From CAZWAP01 sp964632005 (GTDB lineage: Bacteria; Planctomycetota; Phycisphaerae; Sedimentisphaerales; Anaerobacaceae), in assembly GCA_964632005.1 (NCBI GenBank), contig CAZWAP010000004.1, positions 38,705 through 102,704 of the forward strand: DNA of 64,000 nucleotides, in the 5' to 3' direction. This document shows, piece by piece, positions 42,449-51,223 of this stretch. The notes under the pieces are model-generated. The model was given only the letters and a program-made list of their open reading frames with translations. It searched no databases and was not told where the DNA came from. Position numbers and translations under genes: made by a program. How positions within the stretch are numbered: the stretch's first letter is position 1; every line of letters begins with the position of its first letter.

Positions 42449-45301
42449 TCAGCCCTGGCGGAGCTTTCGCTCCAGATATCTGGCCGTGTAGCTCTTGCTG
42501 TTCTTGATGATCTCCTCGGGCGGACCAGCGGCAACAACTTGACCGCCCGCATCGCCGCCCTCAGGACCAAGGTCTATTATATAGTCGGCCATTTTAATCA
42601 CATCAAGATTATGCTCGATTACCACCACCGTATTGCCCATATCACACAGCCGACCCAACACGTTCAGTAGGTTGTGGATGTCCGCAAAGTGCAGTCCCGT
42701 GGTTGGCTCATCCAGGATGTAAAAAGTGCGTCCCGTGGAGGCTTTGCCCAGTTCAGCCGAGAGCTTGACACGCTGGGCCTCGCCGCCCGAGAGCGTCGTC
42801 GAAGACTGACCTAACTGCATATACCCGAGCCCGACATCCGCAAGTGTCTGCAGTATACGCACAATCTTGGGGAAGTTGGCGAAGAAGTCCAGCGCCTCGT
42901 CGATCCGCATATCAAGCACGTCGGCGATATTCTTGCCCTTGTAGGTAACCTGCAGCGTCTCGGCATTGAACCTCTTGCCCTTGCAGTTCTGACAGGTCAC
43001 GTACACGTCGGGCAGAAAGTGCATCTCTATCTTCTTCGTTCCCTGGCCCTTGCAATGCTCGCAGCGTCCTCCCTTGATGTTGAAGCTGAATCGGCCGGGC
43101 TTGTAGCCGCGGATCTTGGCCTCCCGCGTCATCGAGAACAGTCTCCGTATCAGGTCAAAGACGCCCGTGTAGGTCGCCGGGTTGCTGCGGGGCGTCTTTC
43201 CAATCGGTGACTGGTCAATCTCAATAACCTTGTCGATCTGGGAAACACCCAGCACGGTTTTGTGCCCGCCAGGCCTGTCCCGTGACTGGTAGAGCCTGCG
43301 TTTGAGCGCCCGCAGCAAGATCTGGCTGACCAGGGTGCTCTTGCCCGACCCCGAGACGCCCGTAACGCACGTGAATACGCCCAGCGGAAACTTCACGTCG
43401 ATGTTCTTGAGATTGTTCTCGGCCGCACCTTTGACCTCGATGCACCTGCGCAGGCTGTATTTCCTTCTCTTTGCCGGCAGCGCTATGCTTCTACTGCCGC
43501 CGAGATACTCGCCGGTAAGCGACCGCTCGCAACGGATCACATCTTCCATGCTCCCCTGCACGACCACCTCGCCCCCGTGCGCCCCGGCCGCCGGACCTAT
43601 ATCGATTATATGGTCGGCGCTGCGTATGATATCCTCATCGTGCTCGACCACAATCACCGTGTTGCCCAAGCGGCTCAAGCGCCGCAGTATTCCCAGCAGG
43701 CGGTCATTGTCGCGCTTGTGCAGACCTATCGTCGGCTCGTCGAGTACATAGCAGACGCCCACCAGCCCGCTGCCGACCTGCGTGGCCAGGCGAATCCGCT
43801 GGGCCTCGCCGCCCGCAAGCGTGCTGCTCATCCTGTCCAGCGTAAGGTAGCCGAGCCCGACATCGACCATAAACTTCAACCGGGCCTTTATCTCCTTGAG
43901 CACCTGTGCGGCGATGACCGATTTTTCTTCGTCGAGTCTGAGCCTGTTGAAAAACTGCTGCGCCTTTTCAATGCTAAGCGCCGTCAACTCGCTTATACTC
44001 TTGCCGCCCACCTTCACCGCGATAGCCTCGGGCCGAAGCCGCGTGCCGCCGCACCGCTGGCAGGGCTGCTCTGAGAGGTAGCCGTGAAGCCTGGCCTTGA
44101 CGTACTCGCTGGTGGTGTTCTCCCATCGCCTTGTCAGGTTCGGAATAACCCCCTCGAACGACATCCCGTATTTCCTCTCGTCCGCGGAAGTCGTGCCGTA
44201 AAGCAATATCCTCCTGTACTCCTTTGGTATCCGTTCAAACGGAATCGACTTGCTGATCCCCATCCTCCTGCAGAATCTCTTTATAAGCCGGTTGTAGAAG
44301 ATGTTCATCCTCTTGCCGCCCTTGCGCCAGGCTTCGATCGCGCCGTTCTCCAGCGAAACGCTTTTGTCCGGCACGATCAGATCCGGATCGAACTCCAGGA
44401 TAGTACCGAGCCCGTCGCAACTCCGGCACGCCCCGTAGGGACTGTTGAAGCTGAACAGCCGGGGCGAAAGTTCCTCCAGAGATGCCTGCGGGTGCTTGGG
44501 ACAGGCGAATTTCTCGCTGTAAATCACCTCCTCCCACCTGCCCTCGCCGCCGTTCTTCTTGTCCTCGCTCGGCTCCTGCACCAAGACCAGGAGGATACCG
44601 TCGGCCAGTTTCAGCGCCGTCTCCACGGAATCGGCCAGGCGAACACGAATTGAGTCCTTGACGATCAGCCGATCCACTACGGCCGCAATATCGTGCTTCT
44701 TGTTCTTGTTCAAAACCGGCAGGCCGCTTCCCCGGCTCAGATCGTATATCGACCCGTCCACCCGCACGCGCACAAACCCCTCATGCTGGATACCCGCGAA
44801 GATCTCCCTGTGCTCGCCCTTTTTCCCTCGTACCAGCGGCGCGCAGATCTGGATCTTTGTGCCCTCGGGCCTTTGAAGAATTGAATCGACGATCTGGGTG
44901 GGGTGCTGGCTGGTAATCTCCCTGCCGCAGATCCAGCAGTGCGGCTGGCCCACCCGGGCGAACAGCACCCTGAAATAGTCGTAGATCTCGGTGGTCGTGG
45001 CCACCGTTGAGCGCGGATTGGCTCCGGCGCGCCGCTGCTCAATCGCGATCGTCGGCGGAAGACCGGTGATGTTGGAGACGGCCGGCTTGCCCATCTGCTC
45101 TAAGAACTGCCGGGCGTAGGCACTGAGAGACTCGACGTATTTCCGCCGCCCTTCGGCATAAATCGTGTCGAAGGCCAGGGAGCTCTTACCGGAACCGCTT
45201 ATCCCCGTTATCACCACGAGCTTGTCGCGCGGAATACTCAAGCTGATATTCTTGAGATTATGCTCAGCCGCTCCGGTTATTTTTATCGCCTTCTCTGCCA
45301 T
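42449..45301 (-). CDS. uvrA: Excinuclease ABC subunit A
   Basis: UvrA recognises DNA damage in nucleotide excision repair as a dimeric ABC ATPase. The 950-aa protein has two Walker A motifs (VVITGISGSGKSSLAFDTIY and CVTGVSGSGKSTLVSQILL), two signature motifs (LDRMSSTLAGGEAQRIRLA; LGQSSTTLSGGEAQRVKLS) and the DEP tails. Zinc modules are seen in HCWICGR and GRCEHCKGQGTKKIEMHFL with CQNCKGKR. ATG at 45301 begins MAEKAIKITGA. It lies between the divergent nfi gene upstream and the OYE/GltD-like fusion downstream (49-base gap). uvrB and uvrC are not in the window. Confidence 0.97.
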   Translation of the reverse strand: MAEKAIKITGAAEHNLKNISLSIPRDKLVVITGISGSGKSSLAFDTIYAEGRRKYVESLSAYARQFLEQMGKPAVSNITGLPPTIAIEQRRAGANPRSTVATTTEIYDYFRVLFARVGQPHCWICGREITSQHPTQIVDSILQRPEGTKIQICAPLVRGKKGEHREIFAGIQHEGFVRVRVDGSIYDLSRGSGLPVLNKNKKHDIAAVVDRLIVKDSIRVRLADSVETALKLADGILLVLVQEPSEDKKNGGEGRWEEVIYSEKFACPKHPQASLEELSPRLFSFNSPYGACRSCDGLGTILEFDPDLIVPDKSVSLENGAIEAWRKGGKRMNIFYNRLIKRFCRRMGISKSIPFERIPKEYRRILLYGTTSADERKYGMSFEGVIPNLTRRWENTTSEYVKARLHGYLSEQPCQRCGGTRLRPEAIAVKVGGKSISELTALSIEKAQQFFNRLRLDEEKSVIAAQVLKEIKARLKFMVDVGLGYLTLDRMSSTLAGGEAQRIRLATQVGSGLVGVCYVLDEPTIGLHKRDNDRLLGILRRLSRLGNTVIVVEHDEDIIRSADHIIDIGPAAGAHGGEVVVQGSMEDVIRCERSLTGEYLGGSRSIALPAKRRKYSLRRCIEVKGAAENNLKNIDVKFPLGVFTCVTGVSGSGKSTLVSQILLRALKRRLYQSRDRPGGHKTVLGVSQIDKVIEIDQSPIGKTPRSNPATYTGVFDLIRRLFSMTREAKIRGYKPGRFSFNIKGGRCEHCKGQGTKKIEMHFLPDVYVTCQNCKGKRFNAETLQVTYKGKNIADVLDMRIDEALDFFANFPKIVRILQTLADVGLGYMQLGQSSTTLSGGEAQRVKLSAELGKASTGRTFYILDEPTTGLHFADIHNLLNVLGRLCDMGNTVVVIEHNLDVIKMADYIIDLGPEGGDAGGQVVAAGPPEEIIKNSKSYTARYLERKLRQG

Positions 45302-45397
45302 TTTAGCTCTACCTGTGCGCCGAGGTTGCCCTGAAAAAACGGCGATTACACAAACCCTGTATTGTATCAAAACCGCCCCGCAAATAAAATACCATTT

Positions 45398-46102
45398 ATG
45401 TCCACCGGCTCATCCTGCAACGAGAAACCTATCAAGAAGCTCCATCGCTGGGATGTTTCCTACGCCCGCGCCAGGGACCTTCAGCGAAGCCTGGCCCGGA
45501 GGGTCCGCGTCGTGCCCCTCAAGGCCAGCCCCAGGGCCGTGGCCGGCATAGATTGTGCGTTCAGCAAGGATGGCAGGAGGATCGTCGCTGCCGTGGTAGT
45601 GCTCAACCTGCCCGACCTCGAACCAATAGAGACGACCCTGGCGAGCAGAAAGGCTGGCTTTCCCTACATCCCGGGCTTGTTGTCCTTTCGAGAGGCCCCT
45701 GCGTGCATCGCCGCGGTGGAAAAACTGCAAAACCACCCAGACGTCTTCATCATTGACGGTCAGGGGATCGCGCATCCACGCAGACTTGGTCTGGCTGCCC
45801 ACCTGGGTCTCTTCTTCGACAGGCCGACTATCGGGTGTGCAAAAAGCCGCCTGTGCGGGCAATTCCAGGAACCCGGCGCGCACAAAGGCGCCTATACACT
45901 GCTGAGCGATGACAAGGGCCGGACCCTCGGCGCGGTGCTAAGGACCCGCGCCAACGTCAAGCCCGTCTTCGTGTCTGTCGGGCACAGGTGCACCCTCCAG
46001 GACGCCATAAGAATCACCCTTGCCTGCACGACCAAGTATCGCCTGCCGGAGCCCACACGCCTGGCCCACCAATTCGTCAGCAACTCCAAGCTCAAACTCT
46101 GA
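45398..46102 (+). CDS. nfi: Endonuclease V
   Basis: Endonuclease V nicks DNA near deoxyinosine and other deaminated bases. The 234-aa protein has the catalytic Asp in AGIDCAFSKDG, the aspartate/glutamate cluster in GFPYIPGLLSFREAPACI, VFIIDGQGIAHPRRLGLAAH and the GCAKSRLCG stretch. ATG at 45398 is chosen over TTG at 45362. It is divergent from uvrA, so two DNA repair genes share a 96-base gap. A leaderless start is possible because a TAAAAT lies just before ATG. It is convergent with the Gfo/Idh dehydrogenase gene; a CGGGCC/GGCCCG hairpin near 46123-46139 lies between the stops. Confidence 0.92.
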   Translation: MSTGSSCNEKPIKKLHRWDVSYARARDLQRSLARRVRVVPLKASPRAVAGIDCAFSKDGRRIVAAVVVLNLPDLEPIETTLASRKAGFPYIPGLLSFREAPACIAAVEKLQNHPDVFIIDGQGIAHPRRLGLAAHLGLFFDRPTIGCAKSRLCGQFQEPGAHKGAYTLLSDDKGRTLGAVLRTRANVKPVFVSVGHRCTLQDAIRITLACTTKYRLPEPTRLAHQFVSNSKLKL

Positions 46103-46122
46103 CGGCCGGGCTATCGGCACCC

Positions 46123-46139
46123 GGGCCTGTTAGGCCCGT
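46123..46139. terminator. Hairpin between convergent genes
   Basis: CGGGCC, a 5-base loop and GGCCCG lie between the stops of nfi and the Gfo/Idh gene. There is no T tract on either strand, so a bidirectional terminator role is only possible. Confidence 0.3.
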
Positions 46140-46158
46140 CGCAGCATCCGGGAATCAT

Positions 46159-47190
46159 CTACTGCTGCAGAACTATCTGCTCGTTCCACTTGTGCTTTCG
46201 GGCCGAGTGCAGGATCTTCTTGGCGCATTCCAGGGCGGCCAATCCTTCGGCGGCGCTGACCTCGGGCGCCGCACTTCTGTCGGTCACAGCTCGCAAGAAC
46301 GCTTCCTGCTCGAGGCGGATAGGCTCCTTATCGTCTATGTCAAGCTGCTCGATGTGCAGCAAATCCGGCCAGTTAACGCTTGCCATATCGAACTGCCCCG
46401 ACGCCTTGTGCTGCTGTATCCATTTGACCACGTTGATATTGGGGTCCGCCTTGATGATAATGCCGCTCTTCTTGAAGTAATCAACGCTCAAGTACGCCTG
46501 CCGACTGAACACCCGTACCCGCCTTTCGGTCTTCAGTGCCAGTCGCGAAGCCGTAATATTCGCGATGCAACCGTTGTCAAACACGATCCGCGCATTGCAT
46601 ATGTCCTCTTTGTCTTCTATAACGTTGACACCCACAGCATCAATCCGCTTGATCTTACTTGAGGCCAGGGAAAGAATGATGTCGATATCGTGAATCATCA
46701 CGTCGAGCACCACGCCCACATCCGTGGACCTGAACGGATAGGGGCTAATGCGGTTGGCCTCGATGAACTTCGGCTCGATATGGAGTCTTTTAATCGCCTG
46801 CACAACGGGATTGCACCGCTCTGAGTGGCCGACCGCCACGACGCAGTTATTCTTCTTCGCAAGGGAAACGATCTTCCTGCCTTCCCTGACGTCGGCAGCC
46901 AACGGCTTCTCGATCAGCACGGGGATCTTGTGCTCGATGAACATCTTCGCCAGGGCCATGTGCGTAACTGTGGGCGTTGCTATTGTCACAGCGTCCACTT
47001 TGCTGAGGATCTCTGAACAATCCGTATATGCTGAGCAGCTGTATCTGCCGGCCAGGCGCTCGGCCCGCTCACGGTCGATGTCAACCACGGCTACAAGACG
47101 GCTCTGCGGAAGCTGGTCATAGACCTTGGCGTGTATTGCCCCCATCTTTCCAGCACCGACCACCGCCGTGCACACTTTCCCATCTTCCAT
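46159..47190 (-). CDS. Gfo/Idh/MocA-family dehydrogenase, possibly GnnA-like
   Basis: A 343-aa NAD(P)-dependent oxidoreductase. The nucleotide motif is TAVVGAGKMGAIHAKVYDQL; the catalytic-Lys region is HKIPVLIEKPLAADVREG (EKP motif), with VVAVGHSERCNPVVQAI after it. The C-terminal half is the Gfo/Idh alpha-beta domain. The gene lies 154 bases downstream of lpxA on the same strand. In some bacteria a family member next to lpxA (GnnA) oxidises UDP-GlcNAc for 3-amino lipid A, together with the aminotransferase GnnB; no such aminotransferase is here, so that role is only a hypothesis. ATG at 47190 is used. Confidence 0.82.
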   Translation of the reverse strand: MEDGKVCTAVVGAGKMGAIHAKVYDQLPQSRLVAVVDIDRERAERLAGRYSCSAYTDCSEILSKVDAVTIATPTVTHMALAKMFIEHKIPVLIEKPLAADVREGRKIVSLAKKNNCVVAVGHSERCNPVVQAIKRLHIEPKFIEANRISPYPFRSTDVGVVLDVMIHDIDIILSLASSKIKRIDAVGVNVIEDKEDICNARIVFDNGCIANITASRLALKTERRVRVFSRQAYLSVDYFKKSGIIIKADPNINVVKWIQQHKASGQFDMASVNWPDLLHIEQLDIDDKEPIRLEQEAFLRAVTDRSAAPEVSAAEGLAALECAKKILHSARKHKWNEQIVLQQ

Positions 47191-47344
47191 ACCATCTACC
47201 CTGCCGGCAAAAAACACCTCATGTTATACTACGGGGACAAAAGCAAACAGGACCCCGACCTTGCAATCCCCGAAACGCTCCGACGATATTCAAGGTCTCT
47301 GGCAAAAACGAGTTCACCGCTGCCGCCCCTCGGCAGTTTTGCTC

Positions 47345-48154
47345 TTACCTGCTCCTCAGTGTCTCCAGGTATCTGCCGTATCGGTGCATACTGCTTCTTC
47401 TTATCGCCTCAATTATCGCCCTGACGTTATCATCGAGTTCGCCTTCCTCGGCCATCGCATTTGCATTGGCCAGCAAGGTTCCTCCCCGCCTGTAAAGTCT
47501 CTTGTATGCCTCATATATCCGCTGTTGCGCGGCTTCGCTCAGGCCCGCACGTTTCATCCCGCGCTTGTTGACGCCGCGTACCACCGGCGGATAATGACCA
47601 CTTACCGTCAGAAAAGGAGGTACATCCTTGTTTATCCCCGCCAGGCCGGCCACGTAGCACCACTTGCCCAGAGTCACAAATTGATGCATCGCTACAACAC
47701 CACTGAGCCAGGCTCCCCGCTCTATCTTGCAATGCCCGCTGACCTGGGCACAGTTGCTCACAACGATGTCGTCTTCGAGGACACAGTCGTGCCCGATGTG
47801 TGTCCCAACCATCAGGAAATTATTATTTCCTATCCGCGTAAACTCGCCAGCGTGCATACTCGAGTGGATAGTTACCTGCTCGCGGAAGGTGTTGCCGTTA
47901 CCTATGATCAACCCGCCCACTGGCGCATCTTTCTGCAAGGCCAGTACCTGCGGCCGAGCTCCGATCACTGAATTGGAAAAGAAGTGGTTGTTCTCACCTA
48001 TTTTCACGTTCTTCTCGATCACCACGTTGGCGTCGAGCACCGTGCCGGCGCCGATCGAGGAACCGCTATTGACCACGCAATTCGGCCCCAACACCACGGC
48101 CTCACCCAACTCAACGTCCTTATGTATCACAGCACTTGGATGTATCTCAGCCAT
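47345..48154 (-). CDS. lpxA: Acyl-ACP--UDP-N-acetylglucosamine O-acyltransferase
   Basis: LpxA adds the first 3-hydroxyacyl chain to UDP-GlcNAc, starting lipid A synthesis. The 269-aa protein is a left-handed beta helix: hexapeptide repeats start at IHPSAVIHKDVELGEAVVLG. The catalytic His region is MVGTHIGHDCVLEDDIVVSN, matching the AHIAHDC segment of E. coli LpxA. The C-terminal helical part begins near FLTVSGHYPPVVRGVNKRGM. Length is normal. It follows lpxC-fabZ after 40 bases and precedes the Gfo/Idh gene. Confidence 0.95.
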   Translation of the reverse strand: MAEIHPSAVIHKDVELGEAVVLGPNCVVNSGSSIGAGTVLDANVVIEKNVKIGENNHFFSNSVIGARPQVLALQKDAPVGGLIIGNGNTFREQVTIHSSMHAGEFTRIGNNNFLMVGTHIGHDCVLEDDIVVSNCAQVSGHCKIERGAWLSGVVAMHQFVTLGKWCYVAGLAGINKDVPPFLTVSGHYPPVVRGVNKRGMKRAGLSEAAQQRIYEAYKRLYRRGGTLLANANAMAEEGELDDNVRAIIEAIRRSSMHRYGRYLETLRSR

Positions 48155-48194
48155 TTCAAATCTCTATCCAACCAGACGCTCGCATTCGCCAGCC

Positions 48195-49505
48195 CTATAT
48201 CTTCTCTTCGTCAACAAGCATAAACCTGATTTCCGCCTCGGCCACCACCGCATCTCCCACCATCGCTTTACAGCGGCACTGGGCCGTCCTTTTCTTCAGC
48301 CTGACGGTCTCGGCCGTCAGAACAAGCTGGTCGCCCGGCACAACCGCCTTGCGGAGCTTGACGTCATTCATGCTCAGGAGCACCGCGAGCTTGCCCGTAA
48401 GTTCGAGCCTCTGGGCAAACAACAACCCGGAAACCTGCGCCATCGCCTCGACGATCAAGACGCCCGGCATTATCGGGGTGCCCGGAAAATGACCCTGAAA
48501 GAACTGCTCGTTGAAGCTGACGTTCTTGATCCCCTTGATCCACGTGTCACCCTCAACCTCTACTATCTTGTCCACAAGCAAAAACGGATACCGGTGCGGC
48601 AGTATCTTCTGTATCCTCTTGATGTCCAGGACCGCATCAGTCCCGAATTTCTCGATACGTTCTTGCTGCTGAGCCGCCTCGTAAAGCCTCCGCGCAAGCT
48701 GCTGGTTCAGCGCGTGCCCGCTCTTGTAGGCCACTATCCTGCCTCTGACGGCCCTGCCAACAAGTGCAAGGTCACCAACCAGATCCACAATCTTGTGCCT
48801 GACGCACTCGTTCGGGAACCTGAAGCGGTTCTTGATAGGTCCGTCTGAATTGATAACCAGAAGGTCGCGCGGGCCTACGTGGGTGCCCATCCCGCGTGCC
48901 TGGAACTGCTTGGCCTCAGCCTCGAGCAAAAATGTCCGCGCCGCCGCCAGATGCCTTTCGAAGTCGTCGGGCGTCAGCCTACAACTGAAAATCTGCCTGC
49001 CGATACCCGTATGACCGCCGTAATCAAGGTCATACGTCAGGCTCAGCCCGTCTTCGGTATAGGGCAATGCGTATATCGACGCATCACCGGCCGTGAGCGT
49101 AATAGGCTTGTTAATAACAAACTCCTTCCGGCTGGCATCCTGCTCAACAAGCCCGGCCCGCTTGAGGACCTTGAAGTACTCGGCGCAGCTGCAATCCGGG
49201 GCCGGCAGCTCCGCCCCGTTGACCTCCACCACAAGATTATCGACCTCGAGGGCGTTGATTGCAGCCAAACAATGCTCTATCGTCTCTATGCTCACCGACC
49301 CTTTCTTTATAGTAGTCCGGCGGCTGCGCTGGGCCACGTTGGGCGCGATCGCGCTTATACGAACCGGCTCACTCACGTCCGTCCGGACGAAAACTATTCC
49401 GGAATCCGCAGGGGCCGGCCGAAACGTCACCTTGACCTCCTGGCCTCCGAAAAGACCCTTGCCGGACAGGCTGCACTCATTCTTTATGGTCTTCTGAAGC
49501 TTCAA
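48195..49505 (-). CDS. lpxC/fabZ: Fusion: LpxC deacetylase plus FabZ dehydratase
   Basis: Two enzymes in one 436-aa chain. Residues 1-285 are UDP-3-O-acyl-GlcNAc deacetylase (lipid A, second step) with zinc ligands at His78 (VSIETIEHCLAAINALEVDN), His237 and Asp241 (VRHKIVDLVGDLALVG), and the catalytic His264 (YKSGHALNQQ). Residues about 295-436 are 3-hydroxyacyl-ACP dehydratase (fatty-acid elongation) with His339 (FFQGHFPGTPIMPG) and Glu353 (VEAMAQVSGLL). The fusion would pair use and supply of 3-hydroxyacyl chains. It overlaps lpxD by 29 bases. Such fusions are known in some phyla. Confidence 0.95.
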   Translation of the reverse strand: MKLQKTIKNECSLSGKGLFGGQEVKVTFRPAPADSGIVFVRTDVSEPVRISAIAPNVAQRSRRTTIKKGSVSIETIEHCLAAINALEVDNLVVEVNGAELPAPDCSCAEYFKVLKRAGLVEQDASRKEFVINKPITLTAGDASIYALPYTEDGLSLTYDLDYGGHTGIGRQIFSCRLTPDDFERHLAAARTFLLEAEAKQFQARGMGTHVGPRDLLVINSDGPIKNRFRFPNECVRHKIVDLVGDLALVGRAVRGRIVAYKSGHALNQQLARRLYEAAQQQERIEKFGTDAVLDIKRIQKILPHRYPFLLVDKIVEVEGDTWIKGIKNVSFNEQFFQGHFPGTPIMPGVLIVEAMAQVSGLLFAQRLELTGKLAVLLSMNDVKLRKAVVPGDQLVLTAETVRLKKRTAQCRCKAMVGDAVVAEAEIRFMLVDEEKI

Positions 49506-50526
49506 GGTCCTCGACCCTCTTGCTCAACTGCTTCAACTGCTCGGCCAACTCAGGCAAACGCATCGTCAGGTTCAGCACCCGCAATGCCTTTCTTCTATCG
49601 ATCGCCGGAGTCCAGGCCACTTTCTGGCCCGGTTCAACATCACTGACAACCCCCGCCTGCGCCCCCACCATAGTCCCGGCCCCTATCTCGACGTTGTCCG
49701 CCAAGCCGGCCTGGCCGCCCAGGCGCACCCCGTCACCAAGCTTGCAGCTGCCGGAAATCCCGACCTGGGCCGCTATCAAGCAGCATTTGCCTATCACCAC
49801 GTTGTGTGCAATCTGCACAAGATTGTCAATCTTTGTCCCGGCTCCGATCGTGGTATTACCGAATTTCGCCCTGTCAACGCAACAATTGGCCCCGATTTCC
49901 ACAAAGTCCTCGATCACCACCCCGCCGTTGTGCGGAACAAGACGGTGAGCGCCCTCAATATAAGAGTACCCGAAGCCGACCGACCCGATCGTAGTGTTGG
50001 CCTGGATGATCACGTTGTTGCCGAGCCGGCAGTTATGGTAGATAACCACGTTGCTGTCAAGCCGACAGTTCGCCCCGATGCTCGAGCCCTCGCCGATCTT
50101 GCATCCGCTGCCGATAACGGTGTTCTGCCCAATCTGAACGCGATCAGAGATAACCACGCCGGGCCCGATGGAAACATGCGCGCCCAGTTTGATCTCAGAA
50201 CCCACCTTGGCGGTCGGATCGATCCCCTCTGGTGCAGGTTTGAGCTTCGGGGCGAAGATCTCCAGCGCCACTATCAAGGCCGCATCAACGTTCTTGACAA
50301 TCAACTGTGGTCGGGCGAAGTCATCGAGAGGCTCGGCAAGTATCACCGCCGAGGCACCGGATTTCTTCAACGCCGCCCTGTGCCTGCGGTCGGTGACAAA
50401 AGTAACCTGCCCGGGACCGGCGGCCTCGACCGGCCCGACCGACTCTATCTTCACATCCCTGCCGGCCGGGCTACCGACAAGCTCGGCGCCGATACGCTTA
50501 GCCAATTCTGATATGCTCAGTTTCAT
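49477..50526 (-). CDS. lpxD: UDP-3-O-(3-hydroxyacyl)glucosamine N-acyltransferase
   Basis: LpxD adds the second 3-hydroxyacyl chain to the deacetylated sugar in lipid A synthesis. The 349-aa protein has an N-terminal UDP-binding domain (MKLSISELAKRIGAELVG; GQVTFVTDRRHRAALKK) and a left-handed beta helix of hexapeptide repeats from about residue 100, with the conserved His in KIDNLVQIAHNVVIGKCCL. A C-terminal coiled-coil tail follows (LAEQLKQLSKRVEDLEASED). It lies 45 bases after skp and overlaps lpxC-fabZ by 29 bases. Confidence 0.95.
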   Translation of the reverse strand: MKLSISELAKRIGAELVGSPAGRDVKIESVGPVEAAGPGQVTFVTDRRHRAALKKSGASAVILAEPLDDFARPQLIVKNVDAALIVALEIFAPKLKPAPEGIDPTAKVGSEIKLGAHVSIGPGVVISDRVQIGQNTVIGSGCKIGEGSSIGANCRLDSNVVIYHNCRLGNNVIIQANTTIGSVGFGYSYIEGAHRLVPHNGGVVIEDFVEIGANCCVDRAKFGNTTIGAGTKIDNLVQIAHNVVIGKCCLIAAQVGISGSCKLGDGVRLGGQAGLADNVEIGAGTMVGAQAGVVSDVEPGQKVAWTPAIDRRKALRVLNLTMRLPELAEQLKQLSKRVEDLEASEDHKE

Positions 50527-50571
50527 CCCGAATCAGATGCCCTAAAGTCGGCTGTCCGGGCTATATCAGCC

Positions 50572-51180
50572 CTACGGTTTGAATTGCGATTGTATTTTGT
50601 CCAGCTCGGCCACTACCTCCGCGGTCAGGTCCACACACCCATCGCTGTAGAGGACCTTGTGTGTCTGAAGGGTCATCATCAGCTCATTGAGGTTGGCCAG
50701 GGGAAACTCCGGCTCGGCCACTTCCAACACCATTATCAGGCCTTTTTTCTTCGCCAGCTCTTTGGTTATCCGCAGTATCTCCTTGTACAGCTCTTCGGTC
50801 CAGCGCTGGTCGCGGAGTGTCCGCTGCTGGCTCAAGAACTGCTTGGTCGCCTCGTATTTGGCCTGCTTGTTCAGCAGCTGTTCGTATTGCTTCATATAGT
50901 CCGGGCTTCCGGGCTTGAGTGCCTTGAGGCCGGCCTGCTGGGCGTCGATCTCCTTCTGGAGGGCCTCCATTTCCGCGTTCTTGAGGCCCTGCTCGGCGAG
51001 CACCTTCTGCCTGTGCGCGGCGTTGGCCTTGCAGTCCCGGAAAACAATCCTGATGCTCACAACCCCGATCTTCGAGGCCAGTGCATCGGCCTGTGGCTGA
51101 GCCGAGGTGTAGTCGTACCCAAGTAATAATACCGCCCCGATCACAACGCAACTCAACACCAATGCTCCGGTCTTGTTCAT
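50572..51180 (-). CDS. skp: Skp/OmpH-family periplasmic chaperone
   Basis: Skp holds unfolded outer-membrane proteins on their way to the BAM complex. The 202-aa protein has an N-terminal signal or anchor (TGALVLSCVVIGAVLLLGYD). The OmpH fold follows: KIGVVSIRIVFRDCKANAA, then a long charged coiled coil (about 60-160, AEQGLKNAEMEALQKEIDAQ and onwards), and the C-terminal strand GLIMVLEVAEPEFPLANL. Located between bamA and lpxD on one strand, as in many diderms. ATG at 51180 is favoured over the longer frame. Confidence 0.88.
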   Translation of the reverse strand: MNKTGALVLSCVVIGAVLLLGYDYTSAQPQADALASKIGVVSIRIVFRDCKANAAHRQKVLAEQGLKNAEMEALQKEIDAQQAGLKALKPGSPDYMKQYEQLLNKQAKYEATKQFLSQQRTLRDQRWTEELYKEILRITKELAKKKGLIMVLEVAEPEFPLANLNELMMTLQTHKVLYSDGCVDLTAEVVAELDKIQSQFKP

Positions 51181-51223
51181 AAAGCTTCCTTTCGCGTTAA
51201 TTACCCTTACTGATCGTCCTGTC

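Noticed and set aside
42400..42570. 57-codon N-terminal extension of the OYE/GltD fusion
   Set aside because: It would overlap the 3' end of uvrA and is a basic low-complexity stretch; ATG at 42399 gives a sensible start.
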